Notes: generated by a model from the letters alone, not told the origin. DNA of 30,769 nucleotides from Lichenicola sp964248625 (GCA_964248625.1 CAXTZG010000044.1:1-30769), one strand, 5' to 3'; counted from the stretch's first letter, positions 7,853 through 16,364 are shown. Numbers and translations: made by a program.

Positions 7853-9700
7853 ATGTCGCCGTCCGTTTCCGGGGCGCCGCGTCCGTCGATCCGGCGCCTG
7901 TCGGACCGCGTGGTCAACCGGATCGCCGCCGGCGAGGTGATCGAGCGGCCGGGTGCGGCGGTCAAGGAGCTGGTCGAGAACGCCATCGATGCCGGGGCCA
8001 CCCGGATCGGGGTGTCGCTTACCGACGGCGGCATCACCCGGATCGAGGTGGTCGACGATGGCATCGGCATGGCGCACGCCGAGCTGGCGCTGGCCGTCGA
8101 GCGGCACTGCACCTCCAAGCTCGCCGACGAGACGCTGGTGGCAATCGCGACACTCGGCTTCCGCGGCGAGGCGCTGCCCAGCATCGGCGCCGCCGCACGC
8201 CTGTGTTTGACCTCGCGACCGAACGGCGCGGGCCCGAGCGAGGCCTGGCGGCTGCGGGTCGAGGGCGGGCTGGTGTACGCAGCCGAGCCCTGCGCTGGGC
8301 CGGCCGGCACCCAGGTGCTGGTCGAGGACCTGTTCTTCGCCACACCCGCGCGCCGCAAGTTCCTGAAAAGCCCGCGCGTCGAGGCGGGACATGCCGAGAT
8401 CGTCGTGCGCCGTCTGGCGCTGGCGGCCCCGGCGACCGCGTTCCGGCTGCAGATCGACGGCCGGGTGCTGCTGGATCTGCCGCGCCAGGACCGGGCGGCG
8501 CGCGTGGCGGCGCTGCTGTGCGAGGCGGGCGAGACGGACCCGAAGGGGCTGCTTGTGGTCGAGGGCGAGCGCGGGGGGATGCTGCTGTCCGGCTATGCCT
8601 GCGGTCCGGCGGTGCACCGGGCCACGGTGAACGGGCAGTTCCTGGTGGTGAACGGCAGGCCGGTGGCGGATCCGGTGCTGCGCGCGGCAATCCGGGTGGC
8701 GTACCGGTCGGTGATCGAGCAGGGGCGCCACGCGGTGGTCGCGCTGTTCCTCGACATCCCGGCGGACCGGCTCGACGTCAACGTGCATCCGGCCAAGACC
8801 GAGCTGCGCTATGCCGATCCGGCGGCGGTGCGGTCGCTGCTGATCGGCAGCCTGGGGCGGGCGCTGGGCGGCGGCGCCGGGCAAAGCGGGATGCAGGCGG
8901 GCGCGCCCGCGGGCCGGCGGCCGGGACCCGCGATCTGGTTTCCGCCGGAACGGGCCGGCGCGGACGCCATGGCAGCGGGCTTCGCGGAAGCGCGGCTGGG
9001 GCTGGCAGCACGTCCGGCGGCGCGCGTGCTGCCGGGCCCGGACCCGCAGCCGGCGGCAGCGTCCGAACCCCCGGTGGCGGCGTCGCCGGCCGGAGCGATG
9101 GCGCATCCGCTCGGCGCGCCGGTCGCGCAGGTGCTGGACACCTATGTCATCGCGGTGGCCGATGACGGCAGCCTGGTGCTGGTCGACCAGCATGCGGCGC
9201 ATGAGCGGCTGACGCACGAGCGGCTGCGGCTGCAGTATCTGGAGGGCGGGATCCGGGCGCAGCGGCTGCTGCTGCCCGACGTGGTCGACCTGCCGGCACA
9301 GCAGGCCGACCGGCTGCTGGAGCATGCCGGCACGCTGGCGGCGTTCGGCATCGAGATCGAGCCGTTCGGCGGCCGCTCGGTGCTGCTGCGCGCGGTGCCG
9401 GCGCTGCTGGGCAACCCGGACCCGGCAGCGTTGCTGCGCGACCTCGCCGAGGAACTCGGCGCGGACGAGCTGATCACGCCCGACGAGGCGGAGACGCTGA
9501 CCGGCCGCCTCGATGCGGTGATCGCCCGCATGGCGTGCCACGGCAGCATTCGCGCCGGACGCCGCCTGTCCACCGAGGAGATGGACCGCCTGCTGCGGCA
9601 GATGGAGGCGACGCCGCGCGCCGCCACCTGCAGCCACGGCCGCCCCACCTTTCTCAGGCTCAGCCGGGCCGAGATCGAGCGGATGTTCGGCCGGCGCTAG
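7853..9700 (+). CDS. mutL: DNA mismatch repair protein MutL (with intact endonuclease motif)
   Basis: A dimeric ATPase that links MutS mismatch recognition to strand incision. ATG 7853 (GGAGGG at 7839-7844) gives 615 residues; an in-frame GTG at 7844 is less likely because it overlaps the ribosome-binding site. The N-terminal GHKL ATPase shows AAGEVIERPGAAVKELVEN with catalytic Glu39 and Mg-binding Asn43, then DDGIGM and TLGFRGEALPSI. The C-terminal half carries the nicking-endonuclease metal motif DQHAAHERLTHE from Asp445, plus ACHGSIRAG and CSHGRPT. Thus this MutL is of the self-nicking kind used where Dam/MutH is absent. The last motif has Ser where CPHGRP is common. A low-complexity Ala/Pro linker (about 345-420) joins the domains. 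Confidence 0.96.
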   Translation: MSPSVSGAPRPSIRRLSDRVVNRIAAGEVIERPGAAVKELVENAIDAGATRIGVSLTDGGITRIEVVDDGIGMAHAELALAVERHCTSKLADETLVAIATLGFRGEALPSIGAAARLCLTSRPNGAGPSEAWRLRVEGGLVYAAEPCAGPAGTQVLVEDLFFATPARRKFLKSPRVEAGHAEIVVRRLALAAPATAFRLQIDGRVLLDLPRQDRAARVAALLCEAGETDPKGLLVVEGERGGMLLSGYACGPAVHRATVNGQFLVVNGRPVADPVLRAAIRVAYRSVIEQGRHAVVALFLDIPADRLDVNVHPAKTELRYADPAAVRSLLIGSLGRALGGGAGQSGMQAGAPAGRRPGPAIWFPPERAGADAMAAGFAEARLGLAARPAARVLPGPDPQPAAASEPPVAASPAGAMAHPLGAPVAQVLDTYVIAVADDGSLVLVDQHAAHERLTHERLRLQYLEGGIRAQRLLLPDVVDLPAQQADRLLEHAGTLAAFGIEIEPFGGRSVLLRAVPALLGNPDPAALLRDLAEELGADELITPDEAETLTGRLDAVIARMACHGSIRAGRRLSTEEMDRLLRQMEATPRAATCSHGRPTFLRLSRAEIERMFGRR

Positions 9701-9709
9701 GGCAGAGCG

Positions 9710-9730
9710 GGCCGGGACGGCGGCCCGGCC
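9710..9730. terminator. GC-rich hairpin between convergent mutL and the beta-repeat gene
   Basis: GGCCGGG (9710-9716) and CCCGGCC (9724-9730) form a perfect 7-bp stem with a 7-nt loop in the 47-nt gap between two convergent stops. No T-run follows on either strand, so termination would need Rho or would be inefficient. Confidence 0.4.
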
Positions 9731-9747
9731 GCCGCGTGCGTCCGGCG

Positions 9748-12165
9748 TCAGCCGGTGACCAGGACGCCGCCGGCCCCCGCGGACAGGCCGACATGCGACA
9801 CGCCGAGGAGCGTCACGCTGCCGCCGGTGCCGTCCAGCGACAGCGTGATGCTGCCGCCGGCGGTGGCGGCGTGAAGCCGCGACGGGTCTGTGATCCCGCC
9901 CAGGGTCAGGCTGTCGCGATCGCTGCCGAAGCCGTGCAGGATCGTCGTGCTGTTCGTCATCTCGGCCAGGATGCTGACCCGGCCGTCGCCGTTCAGGAAC
10001 GCCTCGAGCCGCCCGCCCTGGTTGTCGAGGCTGGCCTGCTCCGTGCCGCCCCAGTAGGCGGACGCGCCGCCCTGGATGATGGCCTGGATCGAGCCGGACG
10101 CATCGCTGCTCCGGGTCGAGGACACGATGGTGTCCGTCGCCTGGCCGGTCCAGATCGTTTGCCGGGTGAGGCCGCCGAAGATCGTGGTGGCATCGCCCGG
10201 ATCGTCGCCGTTCACGATCAGCTGCGTGCCGCCGGTGTCGTGGCTGCCGATGATCTCCAGGGTGGCCCTGCCGCCGAAGATGGTCTGCGCGCCGCTGCCG
10301 GCCTGCAGCTGCATCGTGCCGCCAGCGTCGCCCGCCGTCGCCACCAGCCGCTCGGCGCCGCCCGAGACCGAGACCGAGCCGGAGCCGCCATGAATGGTGA
10401 CGGCCGCGCCTGCCGCCGTACCGCCATTGACCGCGACCGCGCCGCCCTGGTCGTCGATCTCGGTCCGCTCGCCGCCCAGCTGCAGGCTGGTGCTCGAGCC
10501 CGCCTGCGCCGCGATGGTGAGGGAAGCGCCGGGTGCGCTGGCGGCAGCGGCGGTCACGGTGGCGGTGGCGCCGCCGGTCCAGAGCATCTGCGCGCCGTTG
10601 CCGCCCACGAGCTGCAGGTGGCCGGCCGATGCCGCGGCGCCCACCACCACCTGCGAGCCGGTGCCGGTCTCGGAAACGCCGGCATCCTGCCCGTTGAGAA
10701 AGATCGTCTGCGTGCCGCCGCCATTGAGGTCGATCCGGCCGCCGCCGGCATCGAGCGCCACCACGCCGCCGCCGGCGGCAAGCACGGCGTTTCGCCCGGA
10801 CAGGACGGCATCCATGGCGCCGGCCAGGCTGACCTGCGCGTCGTCGCCGCCGAGGCTCAGCTGCGCGGTTGCCGAGACGCTGACGGCGATCCGGTCGCCG
10901 TCGGCCTGGCTGTCGATGGTGAGCGCGCCGAACGAGCCGGACACCGCGATCGGCGCGGCGCCGTCGATGCTGGCCGAAGCAAAGCCCGGGCTCTGGCCGA
11001 TGACGGTCAGCCGCTGCCCCCGCGCGTGCAGCGTCACGGTCTGACCGTCGCCGACCGAGACGATGTCGGTGCCGTTGCTGGTGACGGTCTTCGACCCGAC
11101 GCCGCCCGCGAGGGTGATGGTGTTGGCCGACCCGGGCAGCGTGGTGATCACGCTGGTGTCGTCGATGTTGGCGTAGCAGTTGTCGTCGATCGACTGCACC
11201 GTCGCCGGGGCGGCATCCGACGAGAACGCGGCCGACAGATCCTGCGTCACCACCGGATGCGCCACGTCGATCGACAGCGATCCGCCGCCCGGACTGCTGC
11301 CGGCGCTGGTCTCGACGCCGAGATAGGTGCTGCCGAGCGACCAGCGCGACAGGTCGAGAAAGGCCGCCGCATGCGCCGGATCCTGGGCCGCCATGGCGTC
11401 GGTCATGCGCAGGAGCGCCTGGTTCAGGTCGATGTCGATCGTGTGCAGCGGGCCGGCATCGGCGGCGAAGGCCAGCGCGTTCACCGAGGCGTCGCTGATT
11501 AGGCCTGCTCCGGACTGGCTCCAGGACTGCGACGACAGGTTGTAGATCTGCTGGTAGTCGTTGCCCTTGGCGATGGTCTGGTACGGTCCGGGCTGGCCGC
11601 GGAAGTCGGTCAGCGGCACCTGCAGGAACAGCTCCAGCGTCGGCAGCGACGCCGTGTAGGAGGGGGTGTCGCTGCGGTTGAAGAACACCGTGAAGGCGTT
11701 GAACGCGATCGCGGTGCCGCCGCCGGCCTCGGCCGACGCCACCCGCTCGTCGGCGCTGAAGCTGATCTGGTGGTCGAAGGTGAGGGTCCCGGGCGCATAG
11801 CCGGTGGTCTGCAGGAACGTGTCGCGGGTCGATCCGCCGGTCGCGGCAAGCCGGTAGGTCTCGTCGCCGGGGGGCCCGTAGACCACGAACGCGCTGCCGC
11901 CGGCGGCGGTGCCGGTGTGCCAGGAGGCCACGGCGGCGCCCAGCAGCGGGTCGGCGTCGGCGGTGTCGGACAGGATCGGGTCGGCCGCGTCGAAGATCTG
12001 GTCGGCCGGCGTGTTCCACTGGGTGACGTTCCACCCGGCGTCGCTGCCCTGGCCGACCGGAGCGGGCTCCGGCTGGAACTGCTCGGCCCCGTCCGCCACG
12101 GTGCCGGTCGAGAACAGCATGGCGGGACCGGCGACGCTGGGATCGACGAAAACCGCTGTTGTCAT
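9748..12165 (-). CDS. Large beta-repeat protein, probable type I secretion substrate
   Basis: An 805-residue protein starting at MTTAVF (ATG 12165-12163, AGGA about 10 nt upstream). It has no N-terminal signal peptide. Residues about 1-330 form a globular part with alternating beta-strand pattern (ending LSRWSLGSTYLGVET); I cannot assign it, although a lectin-like sandwich is possible. Residues about 350-730 are a Gly/Ala/Thr/Ser-rich solenoid with recurring rungs such as GTQTIFLNG, GAQMLWTGG, GAQTIFGG and RQTIWTGQ. The end (TTILHGFGSDRDSLTLGG ... GGSVTLLGVSHVGL) resembles C-termini of RTX-like proteins exported by type I systems. Very acidic, one Cys. No ABC exporter genes lie in the window. 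Likely a surface adhesin or matrix protein; function not established. Confidence 0.75.
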   Translation of the reverse strand: MTTAVFVDPSVAGPAMLFSTGTVADGAEQFQPEPAPVGQGSDAGWNVTQWNTPADQIFDAADPILSDTADADPLLGAAVASWHTGTAAGGSAFVVYGPPGDETYRLAATGGSTRDTFLQTTGYAPGTLTFDHQISFSADERVASAEAGGGTAIAFNAFTVFFNRSDTPSYTASLPTLELFLQVPLTDFRGQPGPYQTIAKGNDYQQIYNLSSQSWSQSGAGLISDASVNALAFAADAGPLHTIDIDLNQALLRMTDAMAAQDPAHAAAFLDLSRWSLGSTYLGVETSAGSSPGGGSLSIDVAHPVVTQDLSAAFSSDAAPATVQSIDDNCYANIDDTSVITTLPGSANTITLAGGVGSKTVTSNGTDIVSVGDGQTVTLHARGQRLTVIGQSPGFASASIDGAAPIAVSGSFGALTIDSQADGDRIAVSVSATAQLSLGGDDAQVSLAGAMDAVLSGRNAVLAAGGGVVALDAGGGRIDLNGGGTQTIFLNGQDAGVSETGTGSQVVVGAAASAGHLQLVGGNGAQMLWTGGATATVTAAAASAPGASLTIAAQAGSSTSLQLGGERTEIDDQGGAVAVNGGTAAGAAVTIHGGSGSVSVSGGAERLVATAGDAGGTMQLQAGSGAQTIFGGRATLEIIGSHDTGGTQLIVNGDDPGDATTIFGGLTRQTIWTGQATDTIVSSTRSSDASGSIQAIIQGGASAYWGGTEQASLDNQGGRLEAFLNGDGRVSILAEMTNSTTILHGFGSDRDSLTLGGITDPSRLHAATAGGSITLSLDGTGGSVTLLGVSHVGLSAGAGGVLVTG

Positions 12166-12398
12166 GGGGCGTGTTTCCTGCCGATCCACCGAAGCCGGCA
12201 GCTTGCAGACAAGACGTGAACAAATTCTCTAGAACGAGCGGACGAACCGCGCGTCCGGCCCAGCAAGCGATGGGCCTGCCGGCCGCACGCGCCATCGGGC
12301 GGCGCGCTCTGGTGCCCTGCTGCGGCGCAGCCTAGACTGGTTGGGCTGTCGCGACGGCGCCGCCATGCCGCAGCCTGACCATCGGGACGACGTGATCC

Positions 12399-13946
12399 GT
12401 GCACCTGCCCTTGCTGTCCATCCTCACCTTTCTGCCGATGGCAGGCGCGCTGGCGCTGCTGCTGGTGCGCGGCACGGCTGTCGCGATCGAACGCACGGCC
12501 CGGCAGGTGGCGCTCGGCACGACGCTGCTGACGCTGCTGCTGGCGCTGCTGCTCTGGATCCGCTTCGTGCCCGGCCAGGCCGGCTTCCAGTTCGAGGACC
12601 GCGCCGACTGGGTGACCGGCTTCGGCATCTCGTATCATCTGGGGCTCGACGGCATCAGCCTGCTGTTCGTGGTGCTGACCGCCGCCATCACGCCGTTGGC
12701 GATCCTGGCCAGCTGGCACGCCGTCGAAAGCCGCCTGCGCGACTACATGATCGCGGTGCTGCTGCTGGAGACCACCCTGCTCGGGCTGTTCTCGGCGCTC
12801 GATTTCGTCGTGTTCTACGTGTTCTACGAGTCGACGCTGATCCCGGGCTCGCTGCTGATCGGCATCTGGGGCGGACCGAAGCGGGTCTATGCCTCGATCA
12901 AGTTCTTTCTGTTCACCTTCGGCGGCTCGCTGTTCATGCTGCTGGCGCTGCTCGCCATGTGGCACATCGCCGGCACCACCGACATCCCGGTGCTGCTGCG
13001 CACGCACTTCGCGCCGGCGACGCAGGGCTGGATGTTCCTGGCTTTCGTGCTGGCCTTCGGGGTCAAGCTGCCGCTGTTCCCGCTGCATAGCTGGCTGCCG
13101 GACGCCTATACCGAGGCGCCGTCCGCCGCGACGGCCCTGCTGTCCGGCGTGCTCGCCAAGGCCGGGGCCTACGGCTTCCTGCGCTTTGCGATCGCCATGC
13201 TGCCGGCGGCCTCGCATCGCTATGCGCCCTGGATGATCACGCTCGGCATCATAGCCGTGATCTACGCGGCGATCATCGCTCTTGCGCAGACCGACATGAA
13301 GCGGCTGGTGGCGTATTCCTCGCTGTCGCACATGGGGCTGGTGCTGGTCGGGCTGTTCACGCTGAACGCCACCGGCATTGACGGCGCGGTGTTCGTGATG
13401 CTGAGCCACGGCATCATCATCGCCGCCTTGTTCTTCGTCGTGGCCATGCTGGGCGACCGCGCCGGCACGCGGACCGTCAGCGGCTTTGGCGGCGTGGCGG
13501 GCCGGATGCCGGTGCTGGCGAGCCTGGCGATGCTGTTCGCCATGGCCAATATCGGCCTGCCCGGCACCGGCAGCTTCGTCGGCGAGCTGCTGGTGATGAT
13601 CGGCGCCATCCATGTCGGCTTCTGGGTGGCGCTGTTGTCCGGCTCGGCGATGATCCTGGGTGCGATCTACATGCTGGTGCTGTATCGCCGCGTCATGTTC
13701 GAGGGCGTGGGAAGCCTGGTGGCGGCCCTGCGCGACCTGTCGCCGCGCGAGGTGGCGGTGCTGGCGCCGCTCGCCGCCGTCACGCTGTGGATGGGCATCT
13801 ATCCGTCCTCCTTTACCCGCGTCTTCGATCCTGCGGTGACCGCGATCGCGTCCATGCGCGGCGAGGGCCCGGTCGCCCTCGAAACGCCGCCGGCCGCTGC
13901 GGTGCCGGTGGCCGTGGCCCACGATCTGCCGGCGGCGCATGGCTGA
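12399..13946 (+). CDS. nuoM: NADH-quinone oxidoreductase subunit M (complex I proton pump)
   Basis: One of three antiporter-like proton-translocating membrane subunits of respiratory complex I. The 515-residue protein has about 14 membrane segments. Key pumping residues align with E. coli NuoM: Glu144 (FYESTLIP), Lys223 (FGVKLPLFPLHSWLPDA) and Lys254 (LAKAGAYG), with the same 31-residue spacing between the lysines. The start is a GTG at 12399 with only a weak purine stretch (GGGACGA) ahead; no better in-frame start exists. Odd feature: nuoM normally sits between nuoL and nuoN, but here its neighbours are a secreted-protein gene on the other strand and a P450. It could be a relocated complex I gene or a second copy. 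The C-terminal 30 residues are Ala/Pro-rich and polar. Confidence 0.93.
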   Translation: MHLPLLSILTFLPMAGALALLLVRGTAVAIERTARQVALGTTLLTLLLALLLWIRFVPGQAGFQFEDRADWVTGFGISYHLGLDGISLLFVVLTAAITPLAILASWHAVESRLRDYMIAVLLLETTLLGLFSALDFVVFYVFYESTLIPGSLLIGIWGGPKRVYASIKFFLFTFGGSLFMLLALLAMWHIAGTTDIPVLLRTHFAPATQGWMFLAFVLAFGVKLPLFPLHSWLPDAYTEAPSAATALLSGVLAKAGAYGFLRFAIAMLPAASHRYAPWMITLGIIAVIYAAIIALAQTDMKRLVAYSSLSHMGLVLVGLFTLNATGIDGAVFVMLSHGIIIAALFFVVAMLGDRAGTRTVSGFGGVAGRMPVLASLAMLFAMANIGLPGTGSFVGELLVMIGAIHVGFWVALLSGSAMILGAIYMLVLYRRVMFEGVGSLVAALRDLSPREVAVLAPLAAVTLWMGIYPSSFTRVFDPAVTAIASMRGEGPVALETPPAAAVPVAVAHDLPAAHG

Positions 13947-13964
13947 AGTTCTCTGCCTGACCGG

Positions 13965-14014
13965 GACGGGACCGGCATCGGCCGCGACGCGGTAGGGTCG
14001 GCGCCGGTCCCGTC
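13965..14014. repeat. Perfect 12-bp inverted repeat downstream of nuoM
   Basis: GACGGGACCGGC (13965-13976) and its exact reverse complement GCCGGTCCCGTC (14003-14014) flank 26 nt that contain a smaller CCGC-GAC-GCGG stem. It starts 19 nt after the nuoM stop and ends 85 nt before the P450 start. It may act as a Rho-assisted terminator or mRNA 3' stabiliser for nuoM. No T-run follows, so it is not a classical intrinsic terminator. Confidence 0.6.
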
Positions 14015-14098
14015 GACGCTGCCGGCGGCGGCTTCGGCGCGGTCCGCTGCGTGGCGGGCGCTGGTTGCGCGCGGCGCCTCGGACGCTACCTGATAAGC

Positions 14099-15481
14099 AT
14101 GCCCGATACCCTTCTCGCTCCCGACATCTTCGAACTGCCGCGGCCGCCGCTGCCGACCCGGCTGCGCAGCCAGGCGGAATCCTTCCTGGTGCTGCGTCGC
14201 AATCCGCTCGAGCTCTGGGGGAGGCCCGCCTATCGCGAGCTGGTCCTGCCGGGCACCTTCCTGGGGCGCAAGCAGATCATGCTGAACGACCCGGTGGCGA
14301 TCCGCCACGTGCTGCTGGGCAACCACGAGAACTACGTCCGCAACGAGGCGGCCCGGCGCGTGCTGCGGCCGGTGCTGGGCGACGGGCTGTTCCTGGCGGA
14401 AGGCGAGGCGTGGCGGCACCAGCGCCGGGTGATCGCGCCAGCACTCGCGCCGCGGGTGATGCCGATCCTGTCGCGGCACATCGTCTCGGTCGCCGCAGCC
14501 GCCGAGGACGAGATCGCACAGACGGGCAGCCGGCCGTTCGAGCTGATGCCGGTGCTGCAGCGCCTCACCCTCGACATCGCCGGCCAGTCGATGTTCTCGC
14601 TCGAGATGCGCGCGTTCGGGTCCGAGCTTCGCACGCTGCTGATCCGCTACGCGCACGACTTCGCCAAGGTCGGCCTGCTCGACATGATGCTGCCGGCAGG
14701 CTGGACCACGCCGCTCGATCGCGGCAGAGCCCGCTTCCGCCAGGACTGGCTGGCGCTGATGGACCGCATCATCGCCGCCCGCACGGCGCAGGACGTGCCC
14801 GGCGACGAGGCGCCGCGCGACCTGTTCGACCTGCTGCGCCAGGCGCGCGACCCCGAGACCGGCCGCGGCTTCGAGCATGCGCTGCTGCGCGACGAGGTCT
14901 CGACGCTGATCCTGGCCGGCCACGAGACCACGGCCGTCACGCTGTTCTGGGCCTGCTACGCCGCCGCCCGCCTGCCGGACTACCAGGAAGCGATCGCGGA
15001 CGAGGCGGAGGGGCTGGATCTGTCGCCGGACGGGGCCGCCGCCTCCTTGCCGCGCCTGACCTTCACCCGGGCCTTCCTCGACGAGGCGCTGCGCCTGTAT
15101 CCGCCGGCCTACCTGATCGTGCGGCAGGCCAGGCAGGCCGACGTGATCGCCGGCGAACCGGTCGAGCCGGGCACGGTGGTCAGCGTCTCGCCCTGGGTGC
15201 TGCATCGTCACGAGGCGCACTGGTTCCGGCCGAACGCGTTCGATCCCGGCCGCTTCATGCCGGGTGCTGCGGCGCCGGACCGGATGGTCTACATGCCATT
15301 CGGCGCCGGTCCGCGGATCTGCGTCGGCGCGCAGTTCGCCCTGGCCGAGGCGACGCTGGTGTTGGCCAGGCTGGTGCGGCGCTTCCGGCTGACGCTGTCC
15401 GGCAACGGCGAGGTGCTGCCGCGCGGCCTGGTCACCACGCAGCCGGACCGGCCGGTGCGGTTCCGGCTGGTCGCGCGCTAG
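14099..15481 (+). CDS. Cytochrome P450
   Basis: A soluble heme-thiolate monooxygenase of 460 residues. Diagnostic elements are all present: I-helix oxygen-activation motif AGHETT at 273-278, the ExxR pair in EALRLYPP, and the heme loop FGAGPRICVG with Cys408 as the iron ligand. WRHQRRVIAPAL is the usual C-helix heme-propionate contact. ATG 14099 is chosen because the family begins near here and the upstream frame is Gly/Arg-rich; there is no clear Shine-Dalgarno. No ferredoxin, ferredoxin reductase or fused reductase domain lies next to it, so electrons must come from partners encoded elsewhere. Substrate is unknown; the sequence style recalls fatty-acid or terpenoid hydroxylases, but I would not assign one. 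The glycosylase-like gene follows after 35 nt. Confidence 0.95.
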   Translation: MPDTLLAPDIFELPRPPLPTRLRSQAESFLVLRRNPLELWGRPAYRELVLPGTFLGRKQIMLNDPVAIRHVLLGNHENYVRNEAARRVLRPVLGDGLFLAEGEAWRHQRRVIAPALAPRVMPILSRHIVSVAAAAEDEIAQTGSRPFELMPVLQRLTLDIAGQSMFSLEMRAFGSELRTLLIRYAHDFAKVGLLDMMLPAGWTTPLDRGRARFRQDWLALMDRIIAARTAQDVPGDEAPRDLFDLLRQARDPETGRGFEHALLRDEVSTLILAGHETTAVTLFWACYAAARLPDYQEAIADEAEGLDLSPDGAAASLPRLTFTRAFLDEALRLYPPAYLIVRQARQADVIAGEPVEPGTVVSVSPWVLHRHEAHWFRPNAFDPGRFMPGAAAPDRMVYMPFGAGPRICVGAQFALAEATLVLARLVRRFRLTLSGNGEVLPRGLVTTQPDRPVRFRLVAR

Positions 15482-15516
15482 CACGCCGCCATCGACGGCG
15501 CGACATCGGCAGCGGC

Positions 15517-16161
15517 ATGACGACCGGCCTGGCGGCGGCGGGCGAGGGCCTGCATCCTGACGACCATCCGGGATCGCTCGGCAATGCGGAGGTCCGCACG
15601 CGCCGTCTGGCCATGCTCGACGATCCGCACCTCCGTGTTCTGACCGATCATGTCCGCGCACTGCGTGCGGACGGCCGGGGCTACGTGCCGGATTTCGATC
15701 CGCTCGACGGCGGCAGCGCGGCCCGGCTGCTGTTCCTGCTGGAAAAGCCGGGCCCGAGGACGGTGCCGCCGGCAGGATCGGGCTTCGTGAGCCGGAACAC
15801 CGACGACCCGACCGCGAAGGCCTGCCGCGCCTTCATGCTCCAGGCCGGCATCGATCGCCGCGACACCGTGATCTGGAACATTGTCCCGTGGTGGAACGGC
15901 ACCATGGCGCTGACCGGCGCGGAGCTGCGCGCCGGCGCGTCGGCGTTGCGGGACACGATGCGTCTGCTGGGGGCCGTGCGCGGCGTCGTCCTGGTCGGCA
16001 ACCGGGCGGCGGAGCATGGCGGTCCGGTGGTGGACGGGCTGGGCCTGCCGACGTTCCGCAGCGTGCATACCGGCATGCAGGCCCGGAACGGCAAGCACAG
16101 CCGCGACCGCTGGCTGGCGATCCCCGAGCTGTGGCGCCAGGCCTGGCAGGCGGTGCGCTGA
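15517..16161 (+). CDS. Uracil-DNA glycosylase-like protein
   Basis: A 214-residue protein starting at ATG 15517, probably co-transcribed with the P450. It resembles a group of alphaproteobacterial proteins annotated as uracil-DNA glycosylase family. The segment FLLEKPGPRTV with GFVSRNTDDPTA is in the place of the nucleotide-binding GEAPG motif of family 4/5 enzymes. NIVPWWNG matches their N-x-x-x-W/P strand, VVLVGNRAAE a central Rossmann strand, and SVHTGMQAR the place of the HPS leucine-loop motif. These motifs are altered from canonical enzymes, so activity on uracil is not assured. There are no conserved Cys residues for a 4Fe-4S cluster. If active it would excise damaged bases in base-excision repair. 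Confidence 0.65.
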   Translation: MTTGLAAAGEGLHPDDHPGSLGNAEVRTRRLAMLDDPHLRVLTDHVRALRADGRGYVPDFDPLDGGSAARLLFLLEKPGPRTVPPAGSGFVSRNTDDPTAKACRAFMLQAGIDRRDTVIWNIVPWWNGTMALTGAELRAGASALRDTMRLLGAVRGVVLVGNRAAEHGGPVVDGLGLPTFRSVHTGMQARNGKHSRDRWLAIPELWRQAWQAVR

Positions 16162-16189
16162 GCCCTGCTGCCGCCGCGCGGTGCGCAAC

Positions 16190-16220
16190 AAAAAAGGCCC
16201 CGGGGTTGCCCCGGAGCCTT
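16190..16220 (-). terminator. Intrinsic terminator (minus strand)
   Basis: AAGGC-C-CCGGGG (16194-16205), loop TTG, CCCCGG-A-GCCTT (16209-16220): an 11-pair stem with one mismatch. On the minus strand the stem is followed directly by six T residues (16195-16190). It ends the minus-strand unit that contains the 24-codon ORF and would also end parE/lipoprotein read-through. On the plus strand there is no T-run after it, so its effect on the glycosylase-like gene is unclear. Confidence 0.88.
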
Positions 16221-16255
16221 CCATTGTCTGTCGACCCGAACCGAAAAGGTCCTGG

Positions 16256-16330
16256 TCAGACCGCCTTCGCGATGGAGAAGAGGGTCACCCAGGTCGCTCC
16301 GCGTAGAGCCGTTGTCAGGCAATGAGACAC
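16256..16330 (-). CDS. 24-residue small ORF with an extreme Shine-Dalgarno
   Basis: GTG at 16330-16328 opens 24 codons ending at TGA 16258-16256. The peptide starts MSHCLTTALRG, continues with the hydrophobic ATWVTLFSIA, and ends KAV. The start lies 7 nt after GGAGG (16342-16338), the optimal spacing, inside a stretch fully complementary to the usual 16S rRNA 3' tail. A promoter-like pair lies at 16393-16365 and an intrinsic terminator at 16220-16190, so it looks like a free-standing transcript of about 170 nt just downstream of the lipoprotein gene. I do not recognise the peptide. It could be a real small membrane-active protein, or the ORF may be incidental to a regulatory RNA. Too short for statistical coding support. 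Confidence 0.5.
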   Translation of the reverse strand: MSHCLTTALRGATWVTLFSIAKAV

Positions 16331-16346
16331 TGGATCACCTCCTTTC
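16330..16346 (-). promoter_or_regulatory. Shine-Dalgarno complementary over about 17 nt to the 16S rRNA 3' end
   Basis: The plus strand reads CTGGATCACCTCCTTTC here, the same as the conserved 3' end of alphaproteobacterial 16S rRNA. The minus-strand transcript therefore carries its exact complement, far longer than the usual 4-7 nt, immediately before (and reaching the first base of) the GTG of the 24-codon ORF. The flanks are not 16S sequence, so it is not an rRNA fragment. Confidence 0.75.
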
Positions 16347-16364
16347 AGTTGTTTCGTCGAAGTC

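Noticed and set aside
9535..11502. 655-residue plus-strand open frame opposite the beta-repeat protein
   Set aside because: Composition is Arg/Ala/Gly/Asp-rich without motifs, and it also overlaps the end of mutL. The minus-strand protein has coherent rungs and a secretion-like C-terminus.
7751..12295. 1,514-residue minus-strand open frame antisense to mutL and running through the beta-repeat gene
   Set aside because: It is low-complexity Arg/Gly/Ala/Pro text typical of antisense frames at 70% G+C and overlaps mutL and the real minus-strand gene in another phase.
16330..16346. Apparent 3' end of a 16S rRNA gene on the plus strand
   Set aside because: The match stops abruptly: the base run before it is not the conserved CTGCGG of 16S helix 45, and no other rRNA sequence is nearby. 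It is better explained as the complement of a very strong minus-strand Shine-Dalgarno.
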